Virus record (IMG/VR): IMGVR_UViG_3300008120_000017
Span: 34,975-98,974 of that record
Length of the DNA stretch: 64,000 nucleotides
Direction: 5' to 3' (one strand)
DNA from: a virus
Both the position numbers and the translations under genes were made by a program. Position 1 is the first letter of the stretch. Each line of letters opens with the position of its first letter. Below the pieces are notes generated by a model, which saw only the letters and a list, made by a program, of their open reading frames with translations, made no database searches and was not told where the DNA came from. Positions 37,794 to 45,517 of this stretch are shown here, one piece after another.

Positions 37794-38212
37794 TAAATAG
37801 TGTTTATTATATGCTTGTATTCAATATTGTAAAAGTCAAAAATTTTTAAAGCTTCTTCGCTCCTTTGGTATACTTCTTTGTATATAACCTTTTTTATGCC
37901 GTGTGCAGCTATGTTCAAAGCACAAGCTGGACATGGCATTAAAGTGGAAGCCAATAAAAAACCTTCTCCGTTATTTACAAGCGATAATGCATTTGTCTCT
38001 GCATGTATTACCAGCGGCAATCTTTTTTCTCTATCTTCCCAGAAAGCATCTGGAGCTACTTTCCCTGGAGCTAATCCATTGTAGCCAGTTGAAATAACTC
38101 TATTATTTTTGTCTAGAATACATACACCAACCCTTTTCCATGGATCCTCGCTTCTTGTTCTAGCTACTCCTGCTATTTGTAGTGCGTACTCTTCCCAGTT
38201 TATTCTATTCAT
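37793..38212 (-). CDS. Deoxycytidylate (dCMP) deaminase
   Basis: A 139-residue zinc enzyme that converts dCMP to dUMP, feeding thymidylate synthesis. The catalytic HAETNAL (His70, Glu72) and the zinc-binding MPCPAC (Cys94, Cys97) are intact, and the family's N-terminal RTRSEDPWKRVG and GYNGLAPG substrate segments are present. The length fits phage and bacterial ComEB/dCMP deaminases. It sits among structural genes next to a tRNA cluster, so it is probably a later insertion in the late region. It may be expressed with the late genes. Confidence 0.92.
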   Translation of the reverse strand: MNRINWEEYALQIAGVARTRSEDPWKRVGVCILDKNNRVISTGYNGLAPGKVAPDAFWEDREKRLPLVIHAETNALSLVNNGEGFLLASTLMPCPACALNIAAHGIKKVIYKEVYQRSEEALKIFDFYNIEYKHIINTI

Positions 38213-38225
38213 TTTTTATGTTAGT

Positions 38226-38300
38226 TGGCATCTCCAAGGGGATTTGAACCCCTACTATTTCCGTGAAAGGGAAAGGTGCTGACCATTACACTATGGAGAC
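38226..38300 (-). tRNA. tRNA-Glu (TTC)
   Basis: A 75-base tRNA with a complete cloverleaf. The acceptor stem GTCTCCA/TGGAGAT opens with a G-T pair. The anticodon loop is CTTTCAC, reading GAA/GAG codons. The T-arm is GGGGTTCAAATCCCC, and the CCA end is encoded. It is the third of three tandem tRNA genes on the coding strand. Confidence 0.93.
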
Positions 38301-38305
38301 GAGAA

Positions 38306-38380
38306 TGGAGCCGACAGTTGGAATCGAACCAACGACCTGCTGTTTACAAAACAGCAGCTCTACCTCTGAGCTATGTCGGC
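38306..38380 (-). tRNA. tRNA-Thr (TGT)
   Basis: A 75-base tRNA with acceptor GCCGACA/TGTCGGC, anticodon stem GCTGT/ACAGC and loop TTTGTAA, hence anticodon TGT (ACA codon). The T-arm is GTTGGTTCGATTCCAAC and CCA is encoded. Thr is the commonest Y-position residue of the collagen fibre triplets, though ACA supply there is not shown. Confidence 0.93.
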
Positions 38381-38384
38381 GTAA

Positions 38385-38459
38385 TGGTAGCGGGAGTGGG
38401 AATCGAACCCACCTAAAGAGGCTTATGAGACCCCCCAATTCCCAGAATTGTATCCCGCA
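38385..38459 (-). tRNA. tRNA-Met (CAT), initiator-like
   Basis: A 75-base tRNA with anticodon loop CTCATAA, anticodon CAT, T-arm GTGGGTTCGATTCCCAC and encoded CCA. Bases 1 and 72 are T and T, unpaired, and the D-stem holds an A11-T24 pair; both are traits of bacterial initiator tRNA. The anticodon stem has G29-C41 and G30-C40 but a T-G third pair instead of the third G-C. An Ile2 tRNA (CAT modified to lysidine) remains possible. Confidence 0.85.
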
Positions 38460-38465
38460 GTATAT

Positions 38466-38996
38466 TTATTTTAAACCAAATGTATTTTTAAAGCTTTTGT
38501 GACTGTCTTTTAATTTATTTACGGCGTCCTGGAATTTTTTGTCTGCCTGAGTGGCCTGTGGGGCCAAATCTTTCTTTATGTCAGGAGTCATATCTTTAAG
38601 CATATTAGTCATGAATCCAGATGGTTTTTCATCTGAGAACTTTTGGCGTGCGCTCTTGGAATATAGGTATGGAAGAGTAGCGCCACCTAACGCTCCAAGT
38701 ATAGCTCCACTACCTATGCCCATTGGAATACTTACACCCCTCAAATTTGATAACGGATTTTGAATTTCCCTAGCTATTGCAGCTCCTGGAATATCTGGTA
38801 TTCCGCTAGTCATATCTCTAATGGGTCCAGCTAATCCGTAACCAGCGCCTCCACCGATAGCTGCTCCAGCAGCTGTTCCTGTCACGACGTTTCTTAAAAA
38901 AGTTTTAATTTTTTCCTTAAATGATTTAGATTTTTTTTCCTCGCCATTTATAGATTCAGCAATTTTGTTTAAATACAGGCTTGAATATTTACTCAT
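38466..38996 (-). CDS. Glycine-rich putative internal virion protein
   Basis: 176 residues from MSKYSSLYLNKIAES; a longer reading to 39014 adds six hydrophobic residues, and the internal ATG matches the tag family better. It has two small-residue hydrophobic segments, GTAAGAAIGGGAGYGLAG and MGIGSGAILGALGGATLPY, flanked by basic helices. It is the first gene after the capsid terminator and lies upstream of the tRNA genes. By tag and composition it belongs with 36748..37239, 47847..49334 and 49671..50234. The function is unknown; an ejected membrane-active protein is the working idea. Confidence 0.6.
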   Translation of the reverse strand: MSKYSSLYLNKIAESINGEEKKSKSFKEKIKTFLRNVVTGTAAGAAIGGGAGYGLAGPIRDMTSGIPDIPGAAIAREIQNPLSNLRGVSIPMGIGSGAILGALGGATLPYLYSKSARQKFSDEKPSGFMTNMLKDMTPDIKKDLAPQATQADKKFQDAVNKLKDSHKSFKNTFGLK

Positions 38997-39030
38997 ATTA
39001 AAAAATAATAACAAATAACCTTAAGTTGTC

Positions 39031-39069
39031 AAAAAAAAAGAGGCGGCATTTCTGCCGCCTCAGTTTTTA
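39031..39069 (-). terminator. Strong intrinsic terminator after the major capsid gene
   Basis: The stem GAGGCGGCA/TGCCGCCTC with a four-base loop is followed on the coding strand by nine T. It lies 20 bases after the capsid stop. On the plus strand the stem is followed by CAGTTTTT, so it might also stop opposing transcripts. This is the clearest terminator of the window. Confidence 0.93.
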
Positions 39070-39088
39070 TTTACCAGGAGGGAAACTC

Positions 39089-40081
39089 TTAGAAGAATTT
39101 CGCTTTAGCCACGCCGAATGGGTTACCGATAGAGGCACCAATCGAGGAGTAGATAAAGAACTCAACCATGAACGCACGACGATCAACAAACATAGTTGGT
39201 TGTTCGAGTTCGTAGAACTTGCCAAGGAATTGTGGGGCAGCAAAGTAATAAACCTCGCCGTCCTTGACGATGTCGTCCTTCATTGTGAAGAGATGCTTGT
39301 GGCCGAGAAGTGTAGTGGCCGAAAGACCGCCCTTGAACAACTCAGTCGAGAGATCACCGATATTGACGTGTTGGAACTTGAGGTACTCGCGTCCAGTATT
39401 AACGTTCATGACGATGAGGTCAGTGTTAAGACGGATAGGAGTTTGCTCAGCACCAAGTGCAGCACCAGCAGGAGTAAAACCCTTCGAAAGGATTTTTGTA
39501 GATTCTACAAGGGCTTCACGCGTCCAGCCAGTCGAAATACCAAGTGGGTTCTTGGCTGTATTTGTGAAGTCATAGTATTGAACCTTACCTGTGACGGCGC
39601 TCACATTATTACCATTGTTGCCGACGATAGCGTCAACTGTCTGGAAGAATGGAACGTCTTCAGCTGTCATGTGATCTTTAATCGCATTTTCTTTGAACAC
39701 GTTACGGATATCGTAATCGTATTGCTCAAGTCTACGAACGTCTTGGAAGTAGCTTGGGCTAAGGATGCGAGCAAAGTCAACACGATATCTGTCACCCTTC
39801 ATGATACGATTCTTAGGAAGAGTAGCAAAACCAACGCTCATCGAGAGTGGTTGCGAAACTTCTTTGTCAACGATCTTGACTGGCTCATCTGTATCGAGCT
39901 GTTTGTCGAGCTCAGCGGCAGTGATTGTCTGAGGTGGGAGGATTTTACGAAGAAGACCCTCTTCACGGAGAGTTAAACGTGTGAAGTCTGTGGCGACCTC
40001 AGCAGCTTTATTAAGATCGTTCGAGGCGATCTTCTCCATGAATTTATCATTAATAAGTTTAGCTGGAATGTTAGTATTCAT
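39089..40081 (-). CDS. Major capsid protein
   Basis: 330 residues, with the character of HK97-fold capsid subunits. The N-terminal ~35 residues (MNTNIPAKLINDKFMEKIAS) could be a short processed or scaffolding-contact arm. A P-domain-like stretch VPFFQTVDAIVG (about 143-154) and the C-terminal strands YYFAAPQFLGKFYELEQPTMFVD (split here by the usual turn) fit the fold. Gene order is protease, scaffold, small protein, decoration-like, then this gene, which agrees with T4/HK97-type heads. It has C-ending codons for Asn, Ile, Tyr and Phe, an AGGAG-like element far upstream, and a dedicated strong terminator, all consistent with very high expression. Homology is inferred from order and character. 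Confidence 0.82.
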   Translation of the reverse strand: MNTNIPAKLINDKFMEKIASNDLNKAAEVATDFTRLTLREEGLLRKILPPQTITAAELDKQLDTDEPVKIVDKEVSQPLSMSVGFATLPKNRIMKGDRYRVDFARILSPSYFQDVRRLEQYDYDIRNVFKENAIKDHMTAEDVPFFQTVDAIVGNNGNNVSAVTGKVQYYDFTNTAKNPLGISTGWTREALVESTKILSKGFTPAGAALGAEQTPIRLNTDLIVMNVNTGREYLKFQHVNIGDLSTELFKGGLSATTLLGHKHLFTMKDDIVKDGEVYYFAAPQFLGKFYELEQPTMFVDRRAFMVEFFIYSSIGASIGNPFGVAKAKFF

Positions 40082-40098
40082 TTTAAATTATTCTCCAA

Positions 40099-40605
40099 TT
40101 ATTTAGTTCTATTTTCTCTTGGAACAAAAGTAAGATATGTTTTGTTTCCAAGTGTATATGGAGCACGAGTAACTGTTCCAATCACGATTTCACCTGTAGC
40201 GGCGAGTTTCAATTGTCCAGCAACCGTTCCGCCCGATCCCGAACCGACAGCCAATTCAGAGCCAACAGAATAAGAATCAGTGGTTTTGTAATTAGTTGTT
40301 TCGATTTCGAGGGCATTGGTGAATCCAATACCGTGAATAGCGCCATACGCTAATTGACGATAACTGGATGGAATGTGAGATCCACGATTTGTGGATGGGT
40401 CTGTGCTGTCAACCATTATGATAAATGGAAGAGCGCTAAGAGTCATTGTAGTGCCATGAGCTGCTTTAGTCCACTTACCAGTGGAGTCGACAACAGCAAT
40501 ATCACCCTGAAAGAGTGACACGCCAGTGGCCGCAGCAAGGCTTTTCTCAACGACAGAAGGATTTGGCCAACCCTTCACGATATTTACGTTAACTTCGAGA
40601 GACAT
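40099..40605 (-). CDS. Putative capsid decoration protein
   Basis: A 168-residue, beta-rich protein with no cysteine. The arrangement GVSLFQGDIAVVDSTGKWTKA (split at the turn) followed by GIGFTNALEIETTNY, and a GEIVIGTVTRAPYTLG near the C-terminus, matches the small beta-barrel of phage decoration or gpD-like proteins. It directly precedes the major capsid gene (17 bases) and shares its C-ending codon bias. An AAGGAA ribosome-binding site sits seven bases before the start, one of few in the window. The function is inferred. Confidence 0.6.
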   Translation of the reverse strand: MSLEVNVNIVKGWPNPSVVEKSLAAATGVSLFQGDIAVVDSTGKWTKAAHGTTMTLSALPFIIMVDSTDPSTNRGSHIPSSYRQLAYGAIHGIGFTNALEIETTNYKTTDSYSVGSELAVGSGSGGTVAGQLKLAATGEIVIGTVTRAPYTLGNKTYLTFVPRENRTK

Positions 40606-40643
40606 GTTTGTTTCCTTTTTTTTAGTTTTGCTCCTACTTCATA

Positions 40644-40679
40644 CTACTTCTAGTAGCATCGTCTCGTGAGCCTGACGAT
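40644..40679 (-). promoter_or_regulatory. Two hairpins in the leader of the capsid unit
   Basis: In the 146-base gap before the decoration/capsid genes lie CTACT-TCT-AGTAG (40644..40656) and ATCGTC-10-GACGAT (40658..40679), with no T-run after either. They could stabilise the abundant capsid mRNA or be part of a late promoter region. No convincing -10/-35 pair was found. Confidence 0.35.
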
Positions 40680-40751
40680 ATCAATTTAAACTCTTGAATA
40701 AACTGATTTTTAATATTTTGTTATATTAATTAAAAATAATCAATACTTTTA

Positions 40752-41144
40752 TTATCCTTCCATTACTAATTTCTCAAATGGATCTAATTCCGAGAGAGAT
40801 TGCAAGTTGCTTGGCTGACCAAAGCTCTCTGCTTTTAGTTCAGAAGCAACTTTATCTAACACGTTGAAGATTTCAGTTGGGTTATCAGCAATTGAAGAAA
40901 CAAATGCTACTTTATTCGACTCTTCTAAGATACCTCTAGTAACTAAAGTGTCGGCTATTTTATTTAATCCAGATCTAAAGCTTTCTTTTTCGGAAGAAGC
41001 AACTTTTTCAAGTTGTTCAGCTTTTTTAACGGCACTTTCATAAAGTGGCTCTATTTCCTTGAGTTTTTCTTGATCCTTAAACGCTGGTATGGCTTGTTCT
41101 GCAAGCTTTGCAGCGTTTTCGATTAATTCTTTAAAATTGTTCAT
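40752..41144 (-). CDS. Small helical head protein
   Basis: A 130-residue, nearly all-helical and charged protein (MNNFKELIENAAKLAEQ, then EPLYESAVKKAEQLEKVASS). No motif is recognised. It lies between the scaffold and decoration genes, preceded by an AAAGGAG element set rather far (12 bases) from the start. It might be a second scaffold, a core protein or a capsid assembly factor. Confidence 0.5.
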   Translation of the reverse strand: MNNFKELIENAAKLAEQAIPAFKDQEKLKEIEPLYESAVKKAEQLEKVASSEKESFRSGLNKIADTLVTRGILEESNKVAFVSSIADNPTEIFNVLDKVASELKAESFGQPSNLQSLSELDPFEKLVMEG

Positions 41145-41168
41145 ATTTATATTTTACTCCTTTTTTTA

Positions 41169-42863
41169 TTAAGCAGCTTGCGGTGGAACTGGAGCTTGAG
41201 CCTCGGGTGCAGCTGGTGCAGCAGCGGCTTCTTCTCCTCCGCCAGATAAGCCTAATTCTTGTAATACTTGCATAGCTTCTTCTTCGCTGATCTGACCAGA
41301 CTGAAGAAGGGCTTCAAGCGCTTGAAGGATTTGTTGAACTTCTGGAGACACATTGGCCATCTTTTGCTTTCTCTCTTCAGCGACTTTATTTAAGATAGCG
41401 GCCTGGATACTTTCTTGTTCCATTGCGGACTTAATTAATTTAGCGTCCTCAACGGCAGCTTGATTAAGGTATTCAGTTATTTCAGCGTCATTTTTGCCAG
41501 CTTCTTTCAACTCAGCAACTTTATCGCAAACCATTTTATCAATGGCTTTGTTTAATTCATCTTGCTGCTGTGCTGTCTTGAAATATTCCTCGATTTGCTC
41601 AGTCGAATAACCAAGCTCAACAAGTGCTGCAAGCTTTCTGTTATTAGCATCAGCGGCTAATTTTTCTGATTTTTTTTCGTTAATAATTTTCGCATCGTTT
41701 TCAGCAGCTTGCTTAACGAGTTCAGTTATTTCTTTGTCTGTTTTGCCTTCAGAAACCCATTCAGCTACTTTACTATTAATATTAGTCTCAATTTCTTTTA
41801 TTTCTTTTTCAGAAAAAAGAGATGCTGTTTTGGGCTCTTCTTCTTCTGGAGCTTCTTCTGTTGCTTCCTCTGGAGCTTCTTCCTGTTCAGGTGCAGCACC
41901 TTCTGGAGCAGCGCCACCCTCAGTAGCAGATTGAAGTTGCATTAAAACCTGTTGTGCTTGCTCCTCTGATATTTGTCCTTCTTGAACTAATTCTTGTAAT
42001 GCTTGCAATATAAGTTCAATCTCAGATCCTTCAGCCGAACCAGCTTCTGGAGCTTCTTGGGGGGCTACAGCTTCTTCAGCCATTTTATCCTCAAGGGTCT
42101 TAAACAGGAACTTGCCTAATTCATATCCTACAGAGACATTTCTGTAGTGCATTGCAATTTTTTCCGCTAACGCATCTTCGTCTATTTCATTGGAGCTTGC
42201 TTCTTTAACCTCTTCTTTACCCTCTTCTTTACCCTCTTCTGTGTTAACTGTATCTTCTGCAACCTTGGGTTTGTCTTCTTTTCTGAGGGCTTCTAGATCT
42301 TTCGACTCTATTTTGCCATTGGAGTTTAAATCAATTTTTTTTTGAGCCTCTGTTAATTTTTTTTCGGCAGCTTCTTTGTCTTCCTTGTCTTCCTTGTCTT
42401 CTTCCTTTTCATCAGACGACTCTTCTTTTTCTTCAGCAGAATCCTCTTTTTTTTCTTCCACAACCTTCTTTAATTGCTCTGGCATTTCAGCCTGTTTTTC
42501 GAGCTCTTCTGTGGCAAGCTTGATATTACTCAAAAGTTTGTTAACAAGGTCAGCAGCAGAACCATCCTCAGCAATCTTGCTAGATGGCGAACACTCTTTT
42601 CTGGAACGCTCTTCTTGAGTTGGCTCTTTTGTTCCTGGAGCTTTTTCTGTGGCTTCGACACCCATGGACAACCCCTTGTCTGAATTAGAACCGGTTGCTT
42701 TTCCAGAACCAGGAAGAGCTTGATTTACTTCAGAGTCACTAGTGCCCTTTGAGATGGATGTTTCGTTATTTCCTTGGGACTCTTCAGCTGTTTTAGATTC
42801 ACCGATGAATCTGCGAAAGTCTTCAAGGACTGTGTTAAATTTGGGAGCTTTTCTTTTACTCAT
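41169..42863 (-). CDS. Acidic scaffolding/prohead core protein with EF-hand-like loop
   Basis: A 564-residue, very acidic, Glu/Lys/Ala/Gln-rich protein with coiled-coil tracts (~120-175). It lies between the prohead protease and the capsid genes, where scaffolds sit. A loop DLNSNGKIESKD at residues 178-189 matches the EF-hand/dockerin calcium pattern D-x-N-x-N-G-x-I-x-x-x-D. Two internal repeat types are arranged A-B-B-A: ILQALQELVQEGQISEEQA (285-303) with ILQALEALLQSGQISEEEA (512-530), and the VAEWVSEGKTDKEIT (366-380) region with VAELKEAGKNDAEIT (449-463). It ends in a Pro/Ala/Gln tail. The scaffold would be removed by the adjacent protease during maturation. Confidence 0.7.
   Translation of the reverse strand: MSKRKAPKFNTVLEDFRRFIGESKTAEESQGNNETSISKGTSDSEVNQALPGSGKATGSNSDKGLSMGVEATEKAPGTKEPTQEERSRKECSPSSKIAEDGSAADLVNKLLSNIKLATEELEKQAEMPEQLKKVVEEKKEDSAEEKEESSDEKEEDKEDKEDKEAAEKKLTEAQKKIDLNSNGKIESKDLEALRKEDKPKVAEDTVNTEEGKEEGKEEVKEASSNEIDEDALAEKIAMHYRNVSVGYELGKFLFKTLEDKMAEEAVAPQEAPEAGSAEGSEIELILQALQELVQEGQISEEQAQQVLMQLQSATEGGAAPEGAAPEQEEAPEEATEEAPEEEEPKTASLFSEKEIKEIETNINSKVAEWVSEGKTDKEITELVKQAAENDAKIINEKKSEKLAADANNRKLAALVELGYSTEQIEEYFKTAQQQDELNKAIDKMVCDKVAELKEAGKNDAEITEYLNQAAVEDAKLIKSAMEQESIQAAILNKVAEERKQKMANVSPEVQQILQALEALLQSGQISEEEAMQVLQELGLSGGGEEAAAAPAAPEAQAPVPPQAA
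42297..42332 (-). other. EF-hand-like calcium loop in the scaffold gene
   Basis: These bases encode residues 178-189, DLNSNGKIESKD, with acidic or amide residues at positions 1, 3 and 5, Gly at 6, Ile at 8 and Asp at 12, as in a canonical calcium-binding loop. It is single, embedded in an acidic helical region, and has no second partner hand nearby. Confidence 0.55.
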
Positions 42864-42924
42864 AATATTTATATTTTTTGATTTTATTTTGTATTTAGTT
42901 TTGTGTCCACTCTTTTTTTGAATG

Positions 42925-44253
42925 TCAATTCAACATAAAAGCATTGAATATTACATCATCATTAGCGGATATATCATTTAAAGCAGCAACCTTGTAAGCT
43001 AGGTATTGTCTTACCATAGCACGAGACTCTGGCTTTATAGAAGTTTTTTTATCATTTAATTCCTCATTGTAAAGAACTGCTTTTTTTATTTTTTCGTCCT
43101 GAACTTCTGAAGATAAGATAAATTTATTTATTTCGTTTTTTGTGTTTTGTGTAATGGATATATTTCCACTACAAGATGAATCAAAGTCATGGATAGATGC
43201 AATTTGCTCTAAACTGGAAGCCTCTTTAAGTTCAAGTCTTATGCACTCACTTATTACATCTTCTGTTTCGTCTATTAAATTTTTAAAGTCATTATACCTA
43301 GATCCAGAAGCAAGTTTATAAAAAACCCTAAAAGGAAGAATTGATGCATTCTTTGATAAGCAACCAAACATATCTTTTGGATTTTTTTTCTGTAATTCTC
43401 TTATTGCCGATTCAGATAGATCTGTTTTGTCTAAAACATTTTTTGGAGCATTAACGCCAACTGCATCTATGTATTTTTGAATTTTAGAAAGTTTTTCAGC
43501 TATAGCTAGTTTGGGTGTAGATAAAATCCTATTTTCTATTAGCTCTGCTAGTTCAGCTCCCCCCATTGGCTCACTTGGGTCTAACCCAGCGATTTTAGCT
43601 AAATCCATTGCTATCATGTCTGCCCCACGATCAACAAATGATATGTCGTTCCAGTACCCCTCTCTGTTATATACAAAACACTTTCTACCATCTGACAATA
43701 TCTTATTTCTACCAAATGGATGTGGAGCGGCCTTCTTGACGTGAATGCAATATTCAGACGGGGCTTTACTTACATTTCCGCATATAGAGCAAACATCATT
43801 ATCGCAATGCCAGCCCATAGAAAATTTAACATCTCCACCTCTTTCAACTCTGCCAAGCCAGTCAGCACATTTGTCTATATTAGCGGCAATAGCTAACTCA
43901 ACTCTTCCCATTTTTTCATTGTATGCAGATTTAATTACGTCTCCATCTCTCTGCTCATGTGGGACTTTACTATTATGATGCCTGTATAATTTAGCTTTCT
44001 TCACGAAAGTTGGATGAGATTTTTTACAAACCTCCTCCTCAAAAGCATCAAAGTTTAAATTGCTTCCGGTCTTTTCGAATGATCCAAGCGCAATTAAGTG
44101 AATTATTGCGTGATTTTTTATTGGCTCTATGTCCCCCCAGCTATGTCTAACAGACGAAGCTATTTTATCCCTTCTCTGTGGGTCATCAATTATTTTGACC
44201 AGATACTCCGCATCTGGATACTCAAACGAGTCGTTGAAAATTAATTTTCTCAT
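42925..44253 (-). CDS. Prohead (capsid maturation) protease
   Basis: A 442-residue protein whose first ~220 residues resemble herpesvirus-protease-fold prohead proteases: a His-rich YRHHNSKVPHEQRDG (about 90-104), GRVELAIAANI, then the Ser-bearing FSMGW (Ser145) that precedes a cysteine cluster (C150, C155, C158, C169, H171), and ISFVDRGADMIAMDLA at 204-219. His92/93 and Ser145 are the likely catalytic residues. The cysteine cluster may bind zinc. The C-terminal half is helical and has no clear function; it may be a targeting or self-cleaved part. It sits upstream of the scaffold, the standard order. Confidence 0.68.
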   Translation of the reverse strand: MRKLIFNDSFEYPDAEYLVKIIDDPQRRDKIASSVRHSWGDIEPIKNHAIIHLIALGSFEKTGSNLNFDAFEEEVCKKSHPTFVKKAKLYRHHNSKVPHEQRDGDVIKSAYNEKMGRVELAIAANIDKCADWLGRVERGGDVKFSMGWHCDNDVCSICGNVSKAPSEYCIHVKKAAPHPFGRNKILSDGRKCFVYNREGYWNDISFVDRGADMIAMDLAKIAGLDPSEPMGGAELAELIENRILSTPKLAIAEKLSKIQKYIDAVGVNAPKNVLDKTDLSESAIRELQKKNPKDMFGCLSKNASILPFRVFYKLASGSRYNDFKNLIDETEDVISECIRLELKEASSLEQIASIHDFDSSCSGNISITQNTKNEINKFILSSEVQDEKIKKAVLYNEELNDKKTSIKPESRAMVRQYLAYKVAALNDISANDDVIFNAFMLN

Positions 44254-44256
44254 TTA

Positions 44257-45120
44257 TTAAAATGCTGGTTTATCGAAGAATTTGTCCCCAAGATACAATT
44301 CATTTAATGCTGGTAGCGCAGCAGCTCCAGCAACCGGTAATAAAATTTTTCTCTTTAAAGCACTCTTTAATGCCCTCATAATCATTGGGTCTTTTCTAAC
44401 TATAGGAGAACCAAGTCCACCGCCGACCCTTTTTGACATAAATTTCTCTAACTTTTTAAATAAAGCTGTATCAGATCCATATGTGTGGTCTCCTATAGCC
44501 TTTTGAAAAGCTTCTCCACCTTCTTCCCTAGCTTTATTCGTTAGTGTTGCTAAATTATTTTTAGTTAAATAATTATTCAAAAATCCGCCACCACCAAGTC
44601 CCACTGTGCCCAATATAGTATTGGGATTAAGTACGCTCTTAGCTTTATCCTTAATTGTATCTTTTTGGTCACCATCACCAGCAACAATAGATTTAGCTGT
44701 GTTGCCCAAGCCATTTAATATAGATGGTACAGAAGCACCAACAGCACCGCCAGCAACCAACCCACTCAGTGTTGAGTTTCTTTTTCTTCTTTTGAAGTCA
44801 TCATCTGTTTCGAACTCGCCCTTAGATGAAGAAAGATTTCCAAATAGACCACCTAGCGCTGCCCCACCTATGCCACCAGCGATATTTTTTCCTCCTGGGA
44901 TGCTATTAATTTTATCACCAGCGGAATTTAACCCACTCAAAATAAAATCTTTTATTGAATTTAAGTCTGGTGATTGCGCTTGTTTAACTCTTTTTGCTCT
45001 CAAGCAAGTTAGAGCAAGTTCACCCATCTCAGAGTCACACTTTTGCATTGCTAACCCGATTTCGTCATTAGCTAGTTTTTCATGCACTTTTGTCAAAACA
45101 TTTTCTAAAATCATATACAT
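44257..45120 (-). CDS. Glycine-rich putative internal head protein
   Basis: A 287-residue protein with at least four glycine-rich, small-residue segments: IAGGIGGAALGGLFGN, LSGLVAGGAVGASVPSIL, GTVGLGGGGFLNN and LLPVAGAAALPALNELYL. They are separated by charged stretches. A helical N-terminus (VLTKVHEKLANDEIGLAMQ) holds two cysteines. It lies between the protease and a small acidic gene. Composition matches the other putative ejected proteins, but it lacks the M-N-K-Y tag. A second possible start at 45114 would drop two residues. Confidence 0.55.
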   Translation of the reverse strand: MYMILENVLTKVHEKLANDEIGLAMQKCDSEMGELALTCLRAKRVKQAQSPDLNSIKDFILSGLNSAGDKINSIPGGKNIAGGIGGAALGGLFGNLSSSKGEFETDDDFKRRKRNSTLSGLVAGGAVGASVPSILNGLGNTAKSIVAGDGDQKDTIKDKAKSVLNPNTILGTVGLGGGGFLNNYLTKNNLATLTNKAREEGGEAFQKAIGDHTYGSDTALFKKLEKFMSKRVGGGLGSPIVRKDPMIMRALKSALKRKILLPVAGAAALPALNELYLGDKFFDKPAF

Positions 45121-45136
45121 CTTGTAAAATTACTTA

Positions 45137-45517
45137 CTAAATATTTGTTACAGATTCACTAGTGTATGAATCTTGTTGGGACCTGAGAACAGACATAGCA
45201 GATTGTATTCTAGTAACAATCGTCTCGGCTAGATAATTGGCTCTAGTTTGCGCATCAGTAAAGGACCTTTTATCAAAAAAACATACAAATGGCTGAAACC
45301 CCCTTTTGACTTTAATAAATTTATTTGGGAGTATCCAATCAGCTGTTGGGCTTGGGGCTTCCCCAGGCACAGTCTCTTCTCCATACAATCCACCAACATT
45401 TATTTCCGGCTCTCCAAATTTTTGTATCAATTTATTGTCTTCATCAGAGAAATCTTCATTTTTTATCTCTACGAAATATTTTTGATCTGAAATATATTTT
45501 AGGGTTCTTGTTTTCAT
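45137..45517 (-). CDS. Small hypothetical head-region protein
   Basis: A 126-residue mixed alpha/beta protein with the segment NKFIKVKRGFQPFVCFFDKR (about 66-85) and a helix AQTRANYLAETIVTRIQSAM. It shares a 4-base ATGA-like overlap with the preceding gene, so the two are probably coupled. No known family is recognised. Confidence 0.5.
   Translation of the reverse strand: MKTRTLKYISDQKYFVEIKNEDFSDEDNKLIQKFGEPEINVGGLYGEETVPGEAPSPTADWILPNKFIKVKRGFQPFVCFFDKRSFTDAQTRANYLAETIVTRIQSAMSVLRSQQDSYTSESVTNI

Noticed and set aside
40752-41144. Head decoration protein
   Set aside because: It is all-helical and lies before, not beside, the capsid gene; a helical assembly factor is more likely.
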